A stretch of 64,000 bases of DNA from Eubacterium sp. (GTDB lineage Bacteria > Bacillota > Clostridia > Peptostreptococcales > Anaerovoracaceae). This document shows positions 48,989-58,892 of the stretch, in pieces. The notes beneath the pieces are model-generated. The model had not been told where the DNA came from. It made no database searches and saw only the letters and a program-made list of their open reading frames with translations. Position numbers and translations under genes: made by a program. The stretch spans positions 175,151 through 239,150 of the forward strand of contig JAFWHX010000015.1 in assembly GCA_017533915.1 (NCBI GenBank), in the 5' to 3' direction. The stretch's first letter is position 1. Every line of letters begins with the position of its first letter.

Positions 48989-51913
48989 ATGGCAGGAGGC
49001 AGAATCAAAGGCCTGACCGTCACCATTGACGGCGATACCACTGGCCTGTCGAAAGCCCTGCAAAATGTCAATAAGGAAATCAAAGACACGCAGGCTCAGC
49101 TGAAGGACGTGGATAAGCTCCTGAAGCTCGATCCCGGCAATACGGAGCTCCTTTCCCAGAAGCAGCGCCTGCTGGGCGACGCCATCGGTGAAACAAAGAC
49201 CAAGCTGGAAACCCTGAAGACCGCCTCGGAGCAGGCGAACATCGCACTCGCCAACGGTGAGATTTCGCAGGAGCAGTTTGATGCCCTCCAGCGGGAGATC
49301 ATCGAAACCACGGAGGAGCTGAAGCGTCTGGAGGAACAGGCCAAGCAGTCCTCCACCGCTGTTCAGGAGATCGCTGCCAAGGGTGAAAAGCTCAAGACGG
49401 TCGGTGACAACATCTCCAGTGTCGGTGAAAAGTTCCTGCCTGCAACCGCCGTGGTAGCCGGTCTTGGCACCGCAGCTGTTAAGACCGCTGCCGATTTTGA
49501 TACAGGCATGAGCAAGGTCGCCGCCATCTCCGGAGCCACCGGCGACGAGCTGGATGCCCTGCGGGACAAGGCCCGTGAAATGGGCAGCAAGACCAAGTTC
49601 TCCGCATCCGAAGCCGCCTCCGCTATGGAGTACATGGCGATGGCAGGCTGGAAGACAGAGGACATGCTCGGCGGCATCGAGGGTATTATGAACCTCGCCG
49701 CTGCCTCCGGCGAAAACCTCGCCACTACATCAGATATCGTCACAGATGCCCTGACTGCCTTCGGCCTCACCGCCAAGGACTCAGGGCATTTTGCTGACGT
49801 TCTGGCTGCGGCCAGCTCCAACGCCAACACGAATGTGTCCATGATGGGTGAAACCTTCAAGTACGCCGCGCCAATCGCCGGTGCCTTGGGCTTCTCCGTA
49901 GAGGATACCGCTGAGGCAATCGGCCTCATGGCAAACGCCGGTATCAAGGGCAGCCAAGCCGGTACATCCCTCCGCACCATCATGAATAACCTCGCCGGTG
50001 AAGTGAAGATCTGCGGAGCCAACCTCGGTGAAGTCACGATCCAGACCACCAACGCGGACGGCTCCATGAGGGAGCTTTCGGATATCCTTGCTGACTGCCG
50101 TGGTGCCTTCTCCCAGCTCTCCGAGTCGGAGCAGGCCGCCGCTGCCGAGGCGCTGGTGGGCAAAAACGCCATGTCCGGATTCCTCGCTCTGATGAATGCC
50201 GGTGAAGGCGACATCAACAAGCTCTCCTCCGCCATTGAGAACTGCGACGGACAGTCCCAGAAGATGGCCGAGACCATGCAGGACAACCTTGAGGGCCAGC
50301 TCACCATCCTGAAATCCCAGCTGCAGGAGCTCGCCATTTCCTTTGGTGAAATCCTAATGCCTGCGATCCGTGGTATCGTCAGCGCCCTGCAGAAGGTGGC
50401 AGACTGGCTCAACAGCCTCTCTGAAGGCACGAAGAAAACCATCGTCACCATCGCGCTGATTGTGGCGGCCATCGGTCCTGTGCTGATTGTGGTCGGCAAG
50501 GTCATATCTGCCATCGGCACGATCATGACTTGGGTCCCGAAGATCGCCACCGCTATCAAGACGGTGAAAACTGCGCTGACGGCACTACATGCCGTGATGC
50601 TGGCTAACCCGATTGTCCTGATCATCGCTGCCATTGCCGCGCTGGTCGCCGCCTTCATCTACCTGTGGAACAACTGCGAGGGCTTCCGAAATTTCTGGAT
50701 CAACCTCTGGGAAAACATCAAAACCGGTGTGACTACAGCGGTGGAGGCTATCGGCAATTTCCTGAGCAGCGCTTGGGAGGCCATCAAGACGACAGCGGAA
50801 ACCGTATGGAACGCCATCTCCGGATTCTTCACCGGAATCTGGACGGCGATCAGCACGACAGCGTCTACCATCTGGACCGCTGTGCGGGATGCCATTGTAG
50901 GCGTCATGACCTCCATCTGGGAAACAATCACCTCTGTGTGGAATGCAATCTATGAGTTTTTCGCACCGCTGCTGGAGGCCATTCGGTATCTCTTCGAGAC
51001 GATCTGGCAGGCCATTCAGATTCTGATCGGCATGGCGCTGGATTGGATCAATGAGAAGATCACCACGATTTGGAACGGCATCGTCCAGTTCCTGACGCCT
51101 ATTCTGGAGGGCATCCGGAACTTCTTCCAGACCATCTGGGATGCGATCTCCAATGCCATCTCTACAGCACTGGAGGCAATCCGCAGCACGGTGGAGCGGG
51201 TCTGGAATACGATCAGCGGATTCATTTCCGGCATTTTGAATACGATCTCCGGTGCGATCTCCTCGGCATGGAACACCATCAAGAGCACGGTCACATCCAT
51301 TATGAATTCGATCCACTCCTCGGTGGTTTCCGTATGGAACAACATGCGCAGCGCCATCTCCGGTGTGATCAATCAGATCGTCAGCACAATCCGCAATGGT
51401 CTGAATCAAGCCGTCAGCTTTGTGAAAGGCCTGATCGGTCAGGCATTCAGCTGGGGCCGCGATCTCATCATGGGTATCGTGAACGGCATCCGGAATGCTA
51501 TCGGCGCAGTCGCCAATGCGTGCCGGAGTGTTGCGGACACCATCCGCTCCTACCTGCACTTCTCCGTCCCGGACATCGGACCGCTGACGGATTACGAGAG
51601 CTGGATGCCGGACTTCATGAAGGGCCTCGCCAAGGGTATCGAAAAGAGCAAGGGCCTTGTATCCGATGCGATGGAAGGCGTGACTGCAGGAATGAACCTC
51701 TCGCCGGTACTGGCGGCAAGTGCTCCGGCTATGGCAGAGTCCGTCACCCGTGGCGGTGACGCCGGTCTGCTTCAGCGGCTTTCGGATGCCGTATCGCAGC
51801 TTTCCGGCCAGAACGGAGATATCACTATCCCGGTGTACATCGGTCAGGACCGCATAGATGAAATCGTGGTAACCGCTGCCCAGAGAGCGACTTACCGGTC
51901 AGGAGGCAGATAA
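48989..51913 (+). CDS. Tape measure protein
   Basis: A 974-residue tape measure protein that sets tail length. The N terminus (about residues 1-140) is a coiled coil (KEIKDTQAQLKDVDKLLKLDPGNTELL). A TP901-type core domain follows (GMSKVAAISGATGDELDALRDKAREMGSKTKFSASEAA, about 168-205). Hydrophobic membrane-active helices lie at about 480-550. Then come about fifteen imperfect repeats with Trp every 11-22 residues (for example W-N-A-I, W-E-A-I, W-D-A-I), about residues 560-790. The C terminus carries GRDLIMGIVNGIRNAIG. AAGGAGGTG precedes the ATG. Confidence 0.93.
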   Translation: MAGGRIKGLTVTIDGDTTGLSKALQNVNKEIKDTQAQLKDVDKLLKLDPGNTELLSQKQRLLGDAIGETKTKLETLKTASEQANIALANGEISQEQFDALQREIIETTEELKRLEEQAKQSSTAVQEIAAKGEKLKTVGDNISSVGEKFLPATAVVAGLGTAAVKTAADFDTGMSKVAAISGATGDELDALRDKAREMGSKTKFSASEAASAMEYMAMAGWKTEDMLGGIEGIMNLAAASGENLATTSDIVTDALTAFGLTAKDSGHFADVLAAASSNANTNVSMMGETFKYAAPIAGALGFSVEDTAEAIGLMANAGIKGSQAGTSLRTIMNNLAGEVKICGANLGEVTIQTTNADGSMRELSDILADCRGAFSQLSESEQAAAAEALVGKNAMSGFLALMNAGEGDINKLSSAIENCDGQSQKMAETMQDNLEGQLTILKSQLQELAISFGEILMPAIRGIVSALQKVADWLNSLSEGTKKTIVTIALIVAAIGPVLIVVGKVISAIGTIMTWVPKIATAIKTVKTALTALHAVMLANPIVLIIAAIAALVAAFIYLWNNCEGFRNFWINLWENIKTGVTTAVEAIGNFLSSAWEAIKTTAETVWNAISGFFTGIWTAISTTASTIWTAVRDAIVGVMTSIWETITSVWNAIYEFFAPLLEAIRYLFETIWQAIQILIGMALDWINEKITTIWNGIVQFLTPILEGIRNFFQTIWDAISNAISTALEAIRSTVERVWNTISGFISGILNTISGAISSAWNTIKSTVTSIMNSIHSSVVSVWNNMRSAISGVINQIVSTIRNGLNQAVSFVKGLIGQAFSWGRDLIMGIVNGIRNAIGAVANACRSVADTIRSYLHFSVPDIGPLTDYESWMPDFMKGLAKGIEKSKGLVSDAMEGVTAGMNLSPVLAASAPAMAESVTRGGDAGLLQRLSDAVSQLSGQNGDITIPVYIGQDRIDEIVVTAAQRATYRSGGR

Positions 51914-52278
51914 TGTTTCAGGAACTGAAGATCAATGGAACCACTCTTCCGAGGCCGGATGGCGATCTGGAATTTTCGAGTGTAAAGGTAAAAACAGAAT
52001 ATGAGACGGAGGCCGGTACGACGCAGGTCTCCGTCCGTAGGGAATCAAAGCTCACCATATCCGGCGCATGGACCCTGACCGGAAATTGGATGGAGCTTTT
52101 TCGCACTTGGGCCAGTATGGACTCTGTGACGGTATCCGCCTTTTATCCCTCCAAGGATGAGATGACGGATCACGAGTGCCAGTTCTCCATCGACAGCGAG
52201 AAGCATGTGCGGAATGCCCGTGCGCAGCTCCACACCGGTGGCCTCTACCAGCTCAGTGTGAAGATGGAGGAATTGTAA
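51913..52278 (+). CDS. Tail protein, DUF6711-like
   Basis: A 121-residue beta-rich protein (LKINGTTLPRPDGDLEFSSVKVKTEYETEAG). Proteins of this size and pattern follow the tape measure gene in many Firmicute siphophages and resemble the N-terminal part of distal tail proteins. It overlaps both neighbours by one base (TAATG), so it is translated with them. Confidence 0.75.
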   Translation: MFQELKINGTTLPRPDGDLEFSSVKVKTEYETEAGTTQVSVRRESKLTISGAWTLTGNWMELFRTWASMDSVTVSAFYPSKDEMTDHECQFSIDSEKHVRNARAQLHTGGLYQLSVKMEEL

Positions 52279-55049
52279 TGTATTCGGTATCGCAGAAATA
52301 CGTGGAGGCGATGAAAAGACCGGTCCAGCGACACCGGATTAAAGGAACGGTCAACGGAGTCGCCTTCACTGAAGATAATATTCTCTCCGGGTCCTTCACG
52401 ATTACCGGCCAGTGCTCGGATACCTCCAATGTGCAGATCGGGCAGGTCTATACCAGCGAGCTGAAGATCACGCTGTTGAAGGGCCTGCCCATTTCCCGAT
52501 ACACGCTGATGGGCTCGGAGATCATTCCGCACTTTGGACTCCGGCTGGACACCGGAGCCTATGAGTATATCCCGCTGGGTGTGTTCACGGTTTCCTCCGC
52601 GAGCTGGGCAGCCAGCGGTGTGGAGATCACAGCTTACGACAACATGTCCAAGCTGGACCGCTCCTTTTCCAGCAGCAGCCTGACAGGGACGCCGTATGAG
52701 CTGCTGACACTGGCCTGCACCTCTTGCGGCCTTGAGCTCGCCATGAGATCGAGGGACTTTAATAGCCTCGCCAACGGCAGACGGATTCTCACCCTCTTTG
52801 CCGATAACGACATCGACACTTGGCGCGACTGCGTTTCGTGGATTGCGCAGGCTTGCTGCTGTAATGTGTTTGCAGATCGCTACGGGAAGATCATCCTGAA
52901 GGCGTACAACCAGAATGTCTCGGACAGGATTGATACAGAGCACCGGCTTACAGGCAGCACCTTCGGAGACTATGAGACGCATTATACCGGCCTGTCTGTA
53001 GTGGACATCGAAAACCAGATGACCGTGTATTACAGCGAGCCGGAGGATAACGGCCTGACCTACAACCTCGGCTCGAATCCGTTTTTGCAGACCGATTCCG
53101 ATGAGCTGCGGGAAGAGATGTGCCGGGAAATCCTCTCCGCAATGGACCAGATCCATTACGTGCCCTTCACGGTGGATATGATCGGCAATCCCGCTTATGA
53201 CCTGATGGACATCCTCTGTTTTGAGGGAGGCTTTGCCGACAGCAGCAAGATTTCCTGTATCACGAAGTACACCTTCCACTACAACGCGAAATACTCCGTG
53301 ACGGGTGTCGGTACAAACCCGGCGCTGGCCTCTGCCAAGAGCAAAAGCGACAAGAACCTCTCCGGCCTGATGGCGCAGGTCTCCTCGATCACCAGCTCCA
53401 TCAACCGGCTTATTTACGACTACAACACCGGCCCTCTGATCGTCGGGCAGGACGAGCAGACGCTGGGAATGGTGACCTACTACATCTCTCAGAAAGCCGA
53501 TGTGGAAGGTCATTTTTTGATGAACTATACGGCCAGCGAATCCACCCACCTGACGCTCCGATTTTACGATCAGGGTGTGGAGGAACTGTACTCGCCGCTG
53601 GAGATGGACATCCTTGAGGGTGAAGGCAGCATCGGCATTCCGCACGCCTACCTCAATCGCGGTGTAGGAATCCACGGTGTGTATGTGACCGCCACTGTGC
53701 TTTCCGGCCATCTGGACATCGATACCAGAGGCGTCTTCTTCACGATTGACGCAGGCAACTTTGCCGAGGCCGTGGATGATATTTCGATGGACGTCCGCGA
53801 CATCACCATGCGTCAGCTCTTGGAATCCAACGGTCCGGATCAGATCTGGATAGTCGGTATCGAGGAAGGAAAGATGCTGGTAAGCCGAAGGGACTACCGG
53901 GAAAGTTATACCTCCAATCCCGTGTGGACGGGTGTGTACACAGCCGGTGATGCCATTGATGCCGCCATCGAATTTGACGGCACTTGGGTCCTCCGGGACA
54001 GCGCGGACAACTTCACCATCGAGACGGAGGACCAGCCTTGGTACTTCTGGGTCACGCCGGAGGGAGAGCTGCTTGCCCAGCACGGCGAGGATGAAACCAG
54101 CCGCACGACGCTGGATACCGATGTGACCGCTGTCAGCGCCTGCCGTGGATACAGCTCCAACCTCTATCCGGAGCAGGATCAGGGATTGGTGGCTGCCTAC
54201 ATCAAAAACGGCAGACCATATTACCGGCAGTACGTTTTCGACGTCGGCCTCGGCACAAAGCACTGGCTGGATACGGAGCTTCTGATTGATGAACCGGTGG
54301 ACTCCTTCCGCGTACACAGGCTGAATGACTATCGGCTGGGCTTTGAACTGTCCAACGAGAATAGAAACCTGTGGCTTTACACCTCACGGACCTATGTGGC
54401 GCAGTCGGTGCCAAGGGAGATTGAGAATTTCTTCATGCAGGAGAATCTGGCCTTCCTGTACTGCCCAGCGGATACAGACCTCAGCGTCCACTATGAGCTA
54501 CTGGTCAGCGAGGACCTGATGAATATCCAGATCGGAGTGGACCGGGAGCTGGTCTGCTTCGACACCAGCATGCGGGATGTCATCACCTTTAACGAGGACA
54601 GCGTGGAGTATTCGGATGTCGAGAAGATTTCCTTTGAAAACTACGAAGGCTCCGCGATCGTTACGATCCTGCTGAAAAAGCCTCCGGCAAAGCTGATCAC
54701 GCATATTTATATCAACGCTGCCAGAAGTAATGACCTGCAATGCCGGATCGGACAATGGGGAACCATCGTCAGCCCGTCCGGGACCCTGACAATAGACACG
54801 ACGATCTACCGGCGCATGCAGATGGAGGAGAACATCGGTATCCGGAGCACCAGCATCGGCCTTCACTATTCGCCTATCCGGGAGCGCAGGCAGGCAATGA
54901 AAGAAACGGTGACGTTCACTTCTCTTTCTTCTGGTCTGCACTATGCCCATGTGCGTGAGCATCCGTATGAGCCGGAGACCGAGATTGTGATGATCGGCAG
55001 CCTGACCAGCGGAATTGAGTACAAACAAACCGGCGAATCGCCTGTCTGA
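52278..55049 (+). CDS. Tail-tip / tail-associated structural protein
   Basis: A 923-residue protein after the distal-tail position. The N-terminal 370 residues (SVSQKYVEAMKRPVQRHRIKGTVNGV, ITAYDNMSKLDRSF, DTWRDCVSWIAQACCCNVFADRYGKI) have the layout of tail-associated hub proteins such as those of the TP901/Tal group. The rest is a chain of beta domains with no visible enzymatic motif and probably reaches the receptor. The true start is the ATG at 52278, not the shadow start at 52176. The protein is unusually long without a peptidase domain. Confidence 0.78.
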   Translation: MYSVSQKYVEAMKRPVQRHRIKGTVNGVAFTEDNILSGSFTITGQCSDTSNVQIGQVYTSELKITLLKGLPISRYTLMGSEIIPHFGLRLDTGAYEYIPLGVFTVSSASWAASGVEITAYDNMSKLDRSFSSSSLTGTPYELLTLACTSCGLELAMRSRDFNSLANGRRILTLFADNDIDTWRDCVSWIAQACCCNVFADRYGKIILKAYNQNVSDRIDTEHRLTGSTFGDYETHYTGLSVVDIENQMTVYYSEPEDNGLTYNLGSNPFLQTDSDELREEMCREILSAMDQIHYVPFTVDMIGNPAYDLMDILCFEGGFADSSKISCITKYTFHYNAKYSVTGVGTNPALASAKSKSDKNLSGLMAQVSSITSSINRLIYDYNTGPLIVGQDEQTLGMVTYYISQKADVEGHFLMNYTASESTHLTLRFYDQGVEELYSPLEMDILEGEGSIGIPHAYLNRGVGIHGVYVTATVLSGHLDIDTRGVFFTIDAGNFAEAVDDISMDVRDITMRQLLESNGPDQIWIVGIEEGKMLVSRRDYRESYTSNPVWTGVYTAGDAIDAAIEFDGTWVLRDSADNFTIETEDQPWYFWVTPEGELLAQHGEDETSRTTLDTDVTAVSACRGYSSNLYPEQDQGLVAAYIKNGRPYYRQYVFDVGLGTKHWLDTELLIDEPVDSFRVHRLNDYRLGFELSNENRNLWLYTSRTYVAQSVPREIENFFMQENLAFLYCPADTDLSVHYELLVSEDLMNIQIGVDRELVCFDTSMRDVITFNEDSVEYSDVEKISFENYEGSAIVTILLKKPPAKLITHIYINAARSNDLQCRIGQWGTIVSPSGTLTIDTTIYRRMQMEENIGIRSTSIGLHYSPIRERRQAMKETVTFTSLSSGLHYAHVREHPYEPETEIVMIGSLTSGIEYKQTGESPV

Positions 55050-55060
55050 TTGGAGGAGCT

Positions 55061-56707
55061 ATGAAAACACAGAAATTTGGTATGAAGAATACCTACACCA
55101 TTTATAAGTTCGTGGATGGGAAAAAGCAGGTGCTGGCTCACTTCCACAATCTCGTCACAGCACGGATGAAGCAGCAGATGACTGCGGACTCCGGTGTCAG
55201 AATCCATTCCATCTGGTTTGGTGATGGCAGCGCGGAACCGTCCGAATCGGATACCGCATTGACGCATCCACTTTGGACCTTCAGCTGGAACTACGGAAAT
55301 ATCATCTCCACGGAGAGGCCGGAGCTGTCGCAGGACGGCACTTGGAACATCCTGTGTACGGCAAAGATCGATGCGTCCGACGCCTATGTTGGCACGGTCT
55401 CTGAAATCGGTCTGTATATCACGGTGAGCAGCTCCGGCTTGGCGATGGGCACGCATGCGCTCATCAAGGACGCTGAGGGCAATCCCATGACCATCACGAA
55501 GACCGACACTGAGGTGCTGTATGTGGATATCCACCTCCAGTACCAGCTTTCCAGCAGCTCGGAATTCGAGTGGTCACCGTGGTACTACTACCTTCTGGGA
55601 AGTAAATCCGCCTCACAGTCGTGGCCGCAGATCCCGGTCCTCAGCAGCATGCAGATCGTCATGCTCAGGGCCTATCCGGACCTCATGAGCAACGGAAATA
55701 TCATCGGCAATCGCGTGCTGCTCACCAATTCCTATGATGCTTCGAGGCATGTGCTGACCTGCAGCAATGGCAGATTCGGAACGGAGAATCAGCCCACACA
55801 GGACTATGTGAATGCGGTCGGAATCATTCCCGGCTTCTGGGGCAGACCAAGCTACGACTACTATCGTCCCAGCGTGCCGATGGGCTTTTGGAAATTTCCG
55901 AATCCGGACATCTTCCCGAACACCACACTTTCCGATATGCGCGTCGGGACCGGCGATGGCGTGAAGGTAGACTTTACGCCTCCGCTCAACCTGTGGATGA
56001 AGGATACAGAGCGCGTTTTCGTGGATGGTGTGCTGCAGGTCCGGGACGTGGATTATACCTGCGATCACCGGAACAACCTGAGCGAGCTGTATTCCCTGAA
56101 TCCCAGCATCTTCTGCAACCTCAAAAACGAGCTGGTGCGTCAGGACAGCACGGCCACCTCCGGCATGGGCTTCCACCCGCTGAAAGGCGGCTGCAACGAT
56201 GTCGCCTCCGGCTCCAACAATGAACGCCGCATTTATATTGTCTGGGACAAGGACCACCCGCTGGAATGGGAACTGGAGCCGGACCCGCAGATCGGAATCG
56301 AGGCAGACTACTTCCAGATGAACGCCATCCAGAACACCGGAGGCAACTACTGGCGCTATGCGATCTTCACCCTCAGCTATTCTGAGGACGGCGAGACTTG
56401 GACCGACGTGGAGTCCTTCACGGTCACGAGCAGCAGCAACGCCGCTGTGTCCTATCGGTTTGTGTTCCCGGAGACGATCACGGCAGCTCACTGGCGGCTC
56501 AGCACGGATGTTTCCGGCTGCTCGGATGCGGTCCGGAATGGACGCTTCTTCTCGGAAGGCACAAGCTATCTCCACAGGAACGGTGCTCCGATTCACTTCA
56601 CCCATGCTCCGGCAGACGGAGCCATCATCACGATGACAGCGGACATTGACCGTCCGATGAAAAATGAGAACTTTGTTCTGGACGTGAATCCGAGCTTCTC
56701 GCTGTGA
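55061..56707 (+). CDS. Phage tail/baseplate protein, unknown fold
   Basis: A 548-residue protein with many aromatic residues and beta strands. Residues about 1-170 resemble phage baseplate wedge/fibre N termini (SGVRIHSIWFGDGSAEPSESDTALTHPLWTF). Residues 370-520 look like a discoidin or carbohydrate-binding domain (IEADYFQMNAIQNTGGNYWRYAIFTLSYSEDGETW), which would suit receptor or polysaccharide binding. It follows the tail hub gene, 11 bases apart, with GGAGGAG. The receptor is unknown. Confidence 0.65.
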   Translation: MKTQKFGMKNTYTIYKFVDGKKQVLAHFHNLVTARMKQQMTADSGVRIHSIWFGDGSAEPSESDTALTHPLWTFSWNYGNIISTERPELSQDGTWNILCTAKIDASDAYVGTVSEIGLYITVSSSGLAMGTHALIKDAEGNPMTITKTDTEVLYVDIHLQYQLSSSSEFEWSPWYYYLLGSKSASQSWPQIPVLSSMQIVMLRAYPDLMSNGNIIGNRVLLTNSYDASRHVLTCSNGRFGTENQPTQDYVNAVGIIPGFWGRPSYDYYRPSVPMGFWKFPNPDIFPNTTLSDMRVGTGDGVKVDFTPPLNLWMKDTERVFVDGVLQVRDVDYTCDHRNNLSELYSLNPSIFCNLKNELVRQDSTATSGMGFHPLKGGCNDVASGSNNERRIYIVWDKDHPLEWELEPDPQIGIEADYFQMNAIQNTGGNYWRYAIFTLSYSEDGETWTDVESFTVTSSSNAAVSYRFVFPETITAAHWRLSTDVSGCSDAVRNGRFFSEGTSYLHRNGAPIHFTHAPADGAIITMTADIDRPMKNENFVLDVNPSFSL

Positions 56708-56721
56708 CGGGAGGTGCGCCT

Positions 56722-57537
56722 ATGGCTTTGATCATCGAAAACACAATAGACCTGACGGCCTATGCGGACAATCTCGCTCCGAAGGTCGTATCCCAGCTCT
56801 CCATCATTCACGAGTCGAGTGATGGGGAGCTGGTTCAGTATTACATCAAGCCGGGAAACCAGACGCAGGGTGACAAGAACACCTATGCCATCGGTGTGTT
56901 TGACAAGGACAGCCGCACCTACTCCTACCACGACTATCCCGAAGTGATCTGGGGCGAGCCGGGACAGCGCATCTGCGGCAACCGCATCGAGCGGCTTGGC
57001 GTGAAGGCATTCCCGGCCATCGGCGCGATTGCCTTTTACAAGCTGATGCACCGGAAGATCACCCGCATCGTGGCACCGGTCAACCGGAAAAGCAAAAAGC
57101 AGGAGGCTCCGACGCTGGATGCACAGGTGAATCTGGATGATACCGTCACCTTTACGATCACGCCTCCGGATAAGCCACAATATGCCTGCTACCGGATCGT
57201 CATGCAATACGACATCTACATCGAGGAGTACGTCACTTACGATCTGGAACTGACGGTTCCGGCTCCGCATATCACCGGCGAGTACCGCTGCTACGCCGTG
57301 GGCTATGGTGACGAAGGCCAGCTTCTCTCCAAGGACAGCAACGTGATCACCCTGTCGCTTATTGGGAAGTCGGCAACCTTCCAGCGGCCTTACTACATGA
57401 AATCGGAGCTCACCGCAGCAGAGCGTGATGCCGATCAGCGGTATCAGGAACTGGAGAATTATACCGAGACCTTGGAGCAGCGCATCCGTGCTTTGGAAGA
57501 GCGCATACCACCGGAAGGAGGCAACGACAATGGTTAA
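56722..57537 (+). CDS. Phage tail/baseplate protein, unknown function
   Basis: A 271-residue protein. After a beta-rich body with GVFDKDSRTYSYHDYPEVIWGEPGQRICGNRIERL (about residues 60-94), an Ig-like stretch (APTLDAQVNLDDTVTFTITPPDKPQY) follows and the C terminus is a coiled coil (RYQELENYTETLEQRIRALEERI, about 240-262), typical for trimeric or dimeric tail fibres. ATG at 56722 follows GGGAGG. It overlaps the next gene by eight bases. Confidence 0.65.
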   Translation: MALIIENTIDLTAYADNLAPKVVSQLSIIHESSDGELVQYYIKPGNQTQGDKNTYAIGVFDKDSRTYSYHDYPEVIWGEPGQRICGNRIERLGVKAFPAIGAIAFYKLMHRKITRIVAPVNRKSKKQEAPTLDAQVNLDDTVTFTITPPDKPQYACYRIVMQYDIYIEEYVTYDLELTVPAPHITGEYRCYAVGYGDEGQLLSKDSNVITLSLIGKSATFQRPYYMKSELTAAERDADQRYQELENYTETLEQRIRALEERIPPEGGNDNG

Positions 57538-57865
57538 TATCAACGGAACGACCATCACGATCACCAGAGGCGACACGCTGGAGGCGCTCTTGGAAATCCT
57601 CTGCGCGGACGGTCAGCCATATGAAGTACGTCCCGGTGATGTGATCCGCTTTGCCCTGAAACAGAAATACGCAGACCGGGAGCCGCTCCTCCTGAAGGAG
57701 ATCCCGCATGACACCCTGCTCCTGCGATTAGAGGCTGAGGAGACGAAGCTGCTGACCGCAGGCTGGGCACCGTATGTTTATGATATTCAGCTCACGATGG
57801 AGGACGGCACGGTAGACACCTTCATCGACCGCGCTGAGTTCATCGTGACGGAGGAGGTGGACTGA
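57530..57865 (+). CDS. Small tail protein with BppU-like pattern
   Basis: A 111-residue beta-sandwich-like protein: INGTTITITRGDTLEALLEILCADGQPYEVRPGDVIRFALKQKY. The ITRGDT...Y...GD.IRF pattern occurs in small baseplate and upper-fibre proteins of Firmicute phages. It probably attaches fibres to the baseplate. One-base overlap with the next gene. Confidence 0.65.
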   Translation: MVNINGTTITITRGDTLEALLEILCADGQPYEVRPGDVIRFALKQKYADREPLLLKEIPHDTLLLRLEAEETKLLTAGWAPYVYDIQLTMEDGTVDTFIDRAEFIVTEEVD

Positions 57866-58419
57866 TGGATGGAAAACTCACTGGCCGCCTGTCTCCACGG
57901 CGGCAGCTCACCGGCAGGCTCTCTTTCTCTGTCCGGGATGCTCCCGGCATCGTCCTGATCCCAAAGTCTGTCAGCGAAAACGGGATATACCGTGCGAAGG
58001 CTGATGGCGCGGATGGGTATTCGGTTTTCACCGTGGACGTGCCTCCAACTGTCGAGCCGCTTGCCCCATATGTTTTTGACCTGACTGGTGGTTATGTGGC
58101 AAGCGGCATCTGGACCCTCGGCGGTGATACCGTCAACTATTCTGATGTCTATGAGGTACAGGCGGGTACGCCATATCTTCTGATGCTCGGCGGCATTGTT
58201 GGTAGCCGCTTCCGCAGCATGTTTTCTGAAGAGGACACCTCTGTGACAAAGAAGAACATCACCGGAAAAGCCATCTCCAATGTGAGCAATCCGGCAGCAT
58301 ATTCCTATGCCGTCTACAAGCCCACTGCGGATGGCTTCATCACGGTCACAAAAGACAATGCCGGGACGGCTGGACTGAAAACCTACCTGTTCAGGATACC
58401 GGACCTTCCCGACGAATAA
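57865..58419 (+). CDS. Hypothetical tail-region protein
   Basis: A 184-residue protein with GKLTGRLSPRRQLTGRLSF, an internal direct repeat at its N terminus. A linker VSENGIYRAKADGADGYSVFTVDVPP, common in tail fibre tips, follows, and then a lectin-like beta region (residues 65-180). It is the last gene of the tail operon, before a terminator. A role in adsorption is inferred from position. Confidence 0.6.
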   Translation: MDGKLTGRLSPRRQLTGRLSFSVRDAPGIVLIPKSVSENGIYRAKADGADGYSVFTVDVPPTVEPLAPYVFDLTGGYVASGIWTLGGDTVNYSDVYEVQAGTPYLLMLGGIVGSRFRSMFSEEDTSVTKKNITGKAISNVSNPAAYSYAVYKPTADGFITVTKDNAGTAGLKTYLFRIPDLPDE

Positions 58420-58430
58420 CGTAACCCCAT

Positions 58431-58456
58431 GAGTCGCTGCGGCGGCTCTTTATTCT
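58431..58456 (+). terminator. Rho-independent terminator of the tail operon
   Basis: GAGTCGC (58431-58437) pairs with GCGGCTC (58442-58448) across a TGCG loop, followed by TTTATTCTT. Confidence 0.7.
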
Positions 58457-58478
58457 TGCACAAGGAGGAAAACCATCT

Positions 58479-58892
58479 ATGAAAGAATTCTGGACCACGA
58501 TCCAACTTATCTTCACGGCGGTTGGCGGCTGGCTGGGCTGGTTCCTCGGCGGCTGCGATGGCCTTCTCTATGCACTTCTGGCCTTCGTGACCATCGACTA
58601 TATCACCGGTGTGATGTGCGCCTTTGCCGATAAGAAGCTGTCCAGCGAGGTCGGCTTCAAGGGTATCTGCCGCAAGGTCCTGATCTTCCTGCTGGTAGGC
58701 ATCGGCCACATTCTGGACACGCATGTGATCGGCACCGGCAGTGTACTTAGGACGGCAGTGATCTTTTTCTACATCTCCAATGAAGGCGTCAGTCTCGTGG
58801 AGAACGCCGCACACCTCGGCCTGCCCATCCCGGAAAAACTGAAGGCCGTGCTGGAGCAGCTTCATGACCGCGCAGAAAAGGAGGACGAGTAA
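58479..58892 (+). CDS. Phage holin, toxin secretion/lysis family
   Basis: A 137-residue membrane protein of the phage_holin_4 type. Hydrophobic segments at about residues 10-28, 30-48 and 62-85 are followed by a charged C terminus. The family block VTIDYITGVMCAFADKKLSSEVGFKGICRKVLIFLLVGIG is clear. It makes the membrane hole through which the amidase of the next gene escapes. AAGGAGG precedes the ATG, and the stop overlaps the amidase ATG by one base. Confidence 0.92.
   Translation: MKEFWTTIQLIFTAVGGWLGWFLGGCDGLLYALLAFVTIDYITGVMCAFADKKLSSEVGFKGICRKVLIFLLVGIGHILDTHVIGTGSVLRTAVIFFYISNEGVSLVENAAHLGLPIPEKLKAVLEQLHDRAEKEDE

Noticed and set aside
52245-54317. 690-codon minus-strand frame opposite the tail hub gene
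   Set aside because: Antisense shadow; the plus-strand gene has coupled starts and typical tail layout.
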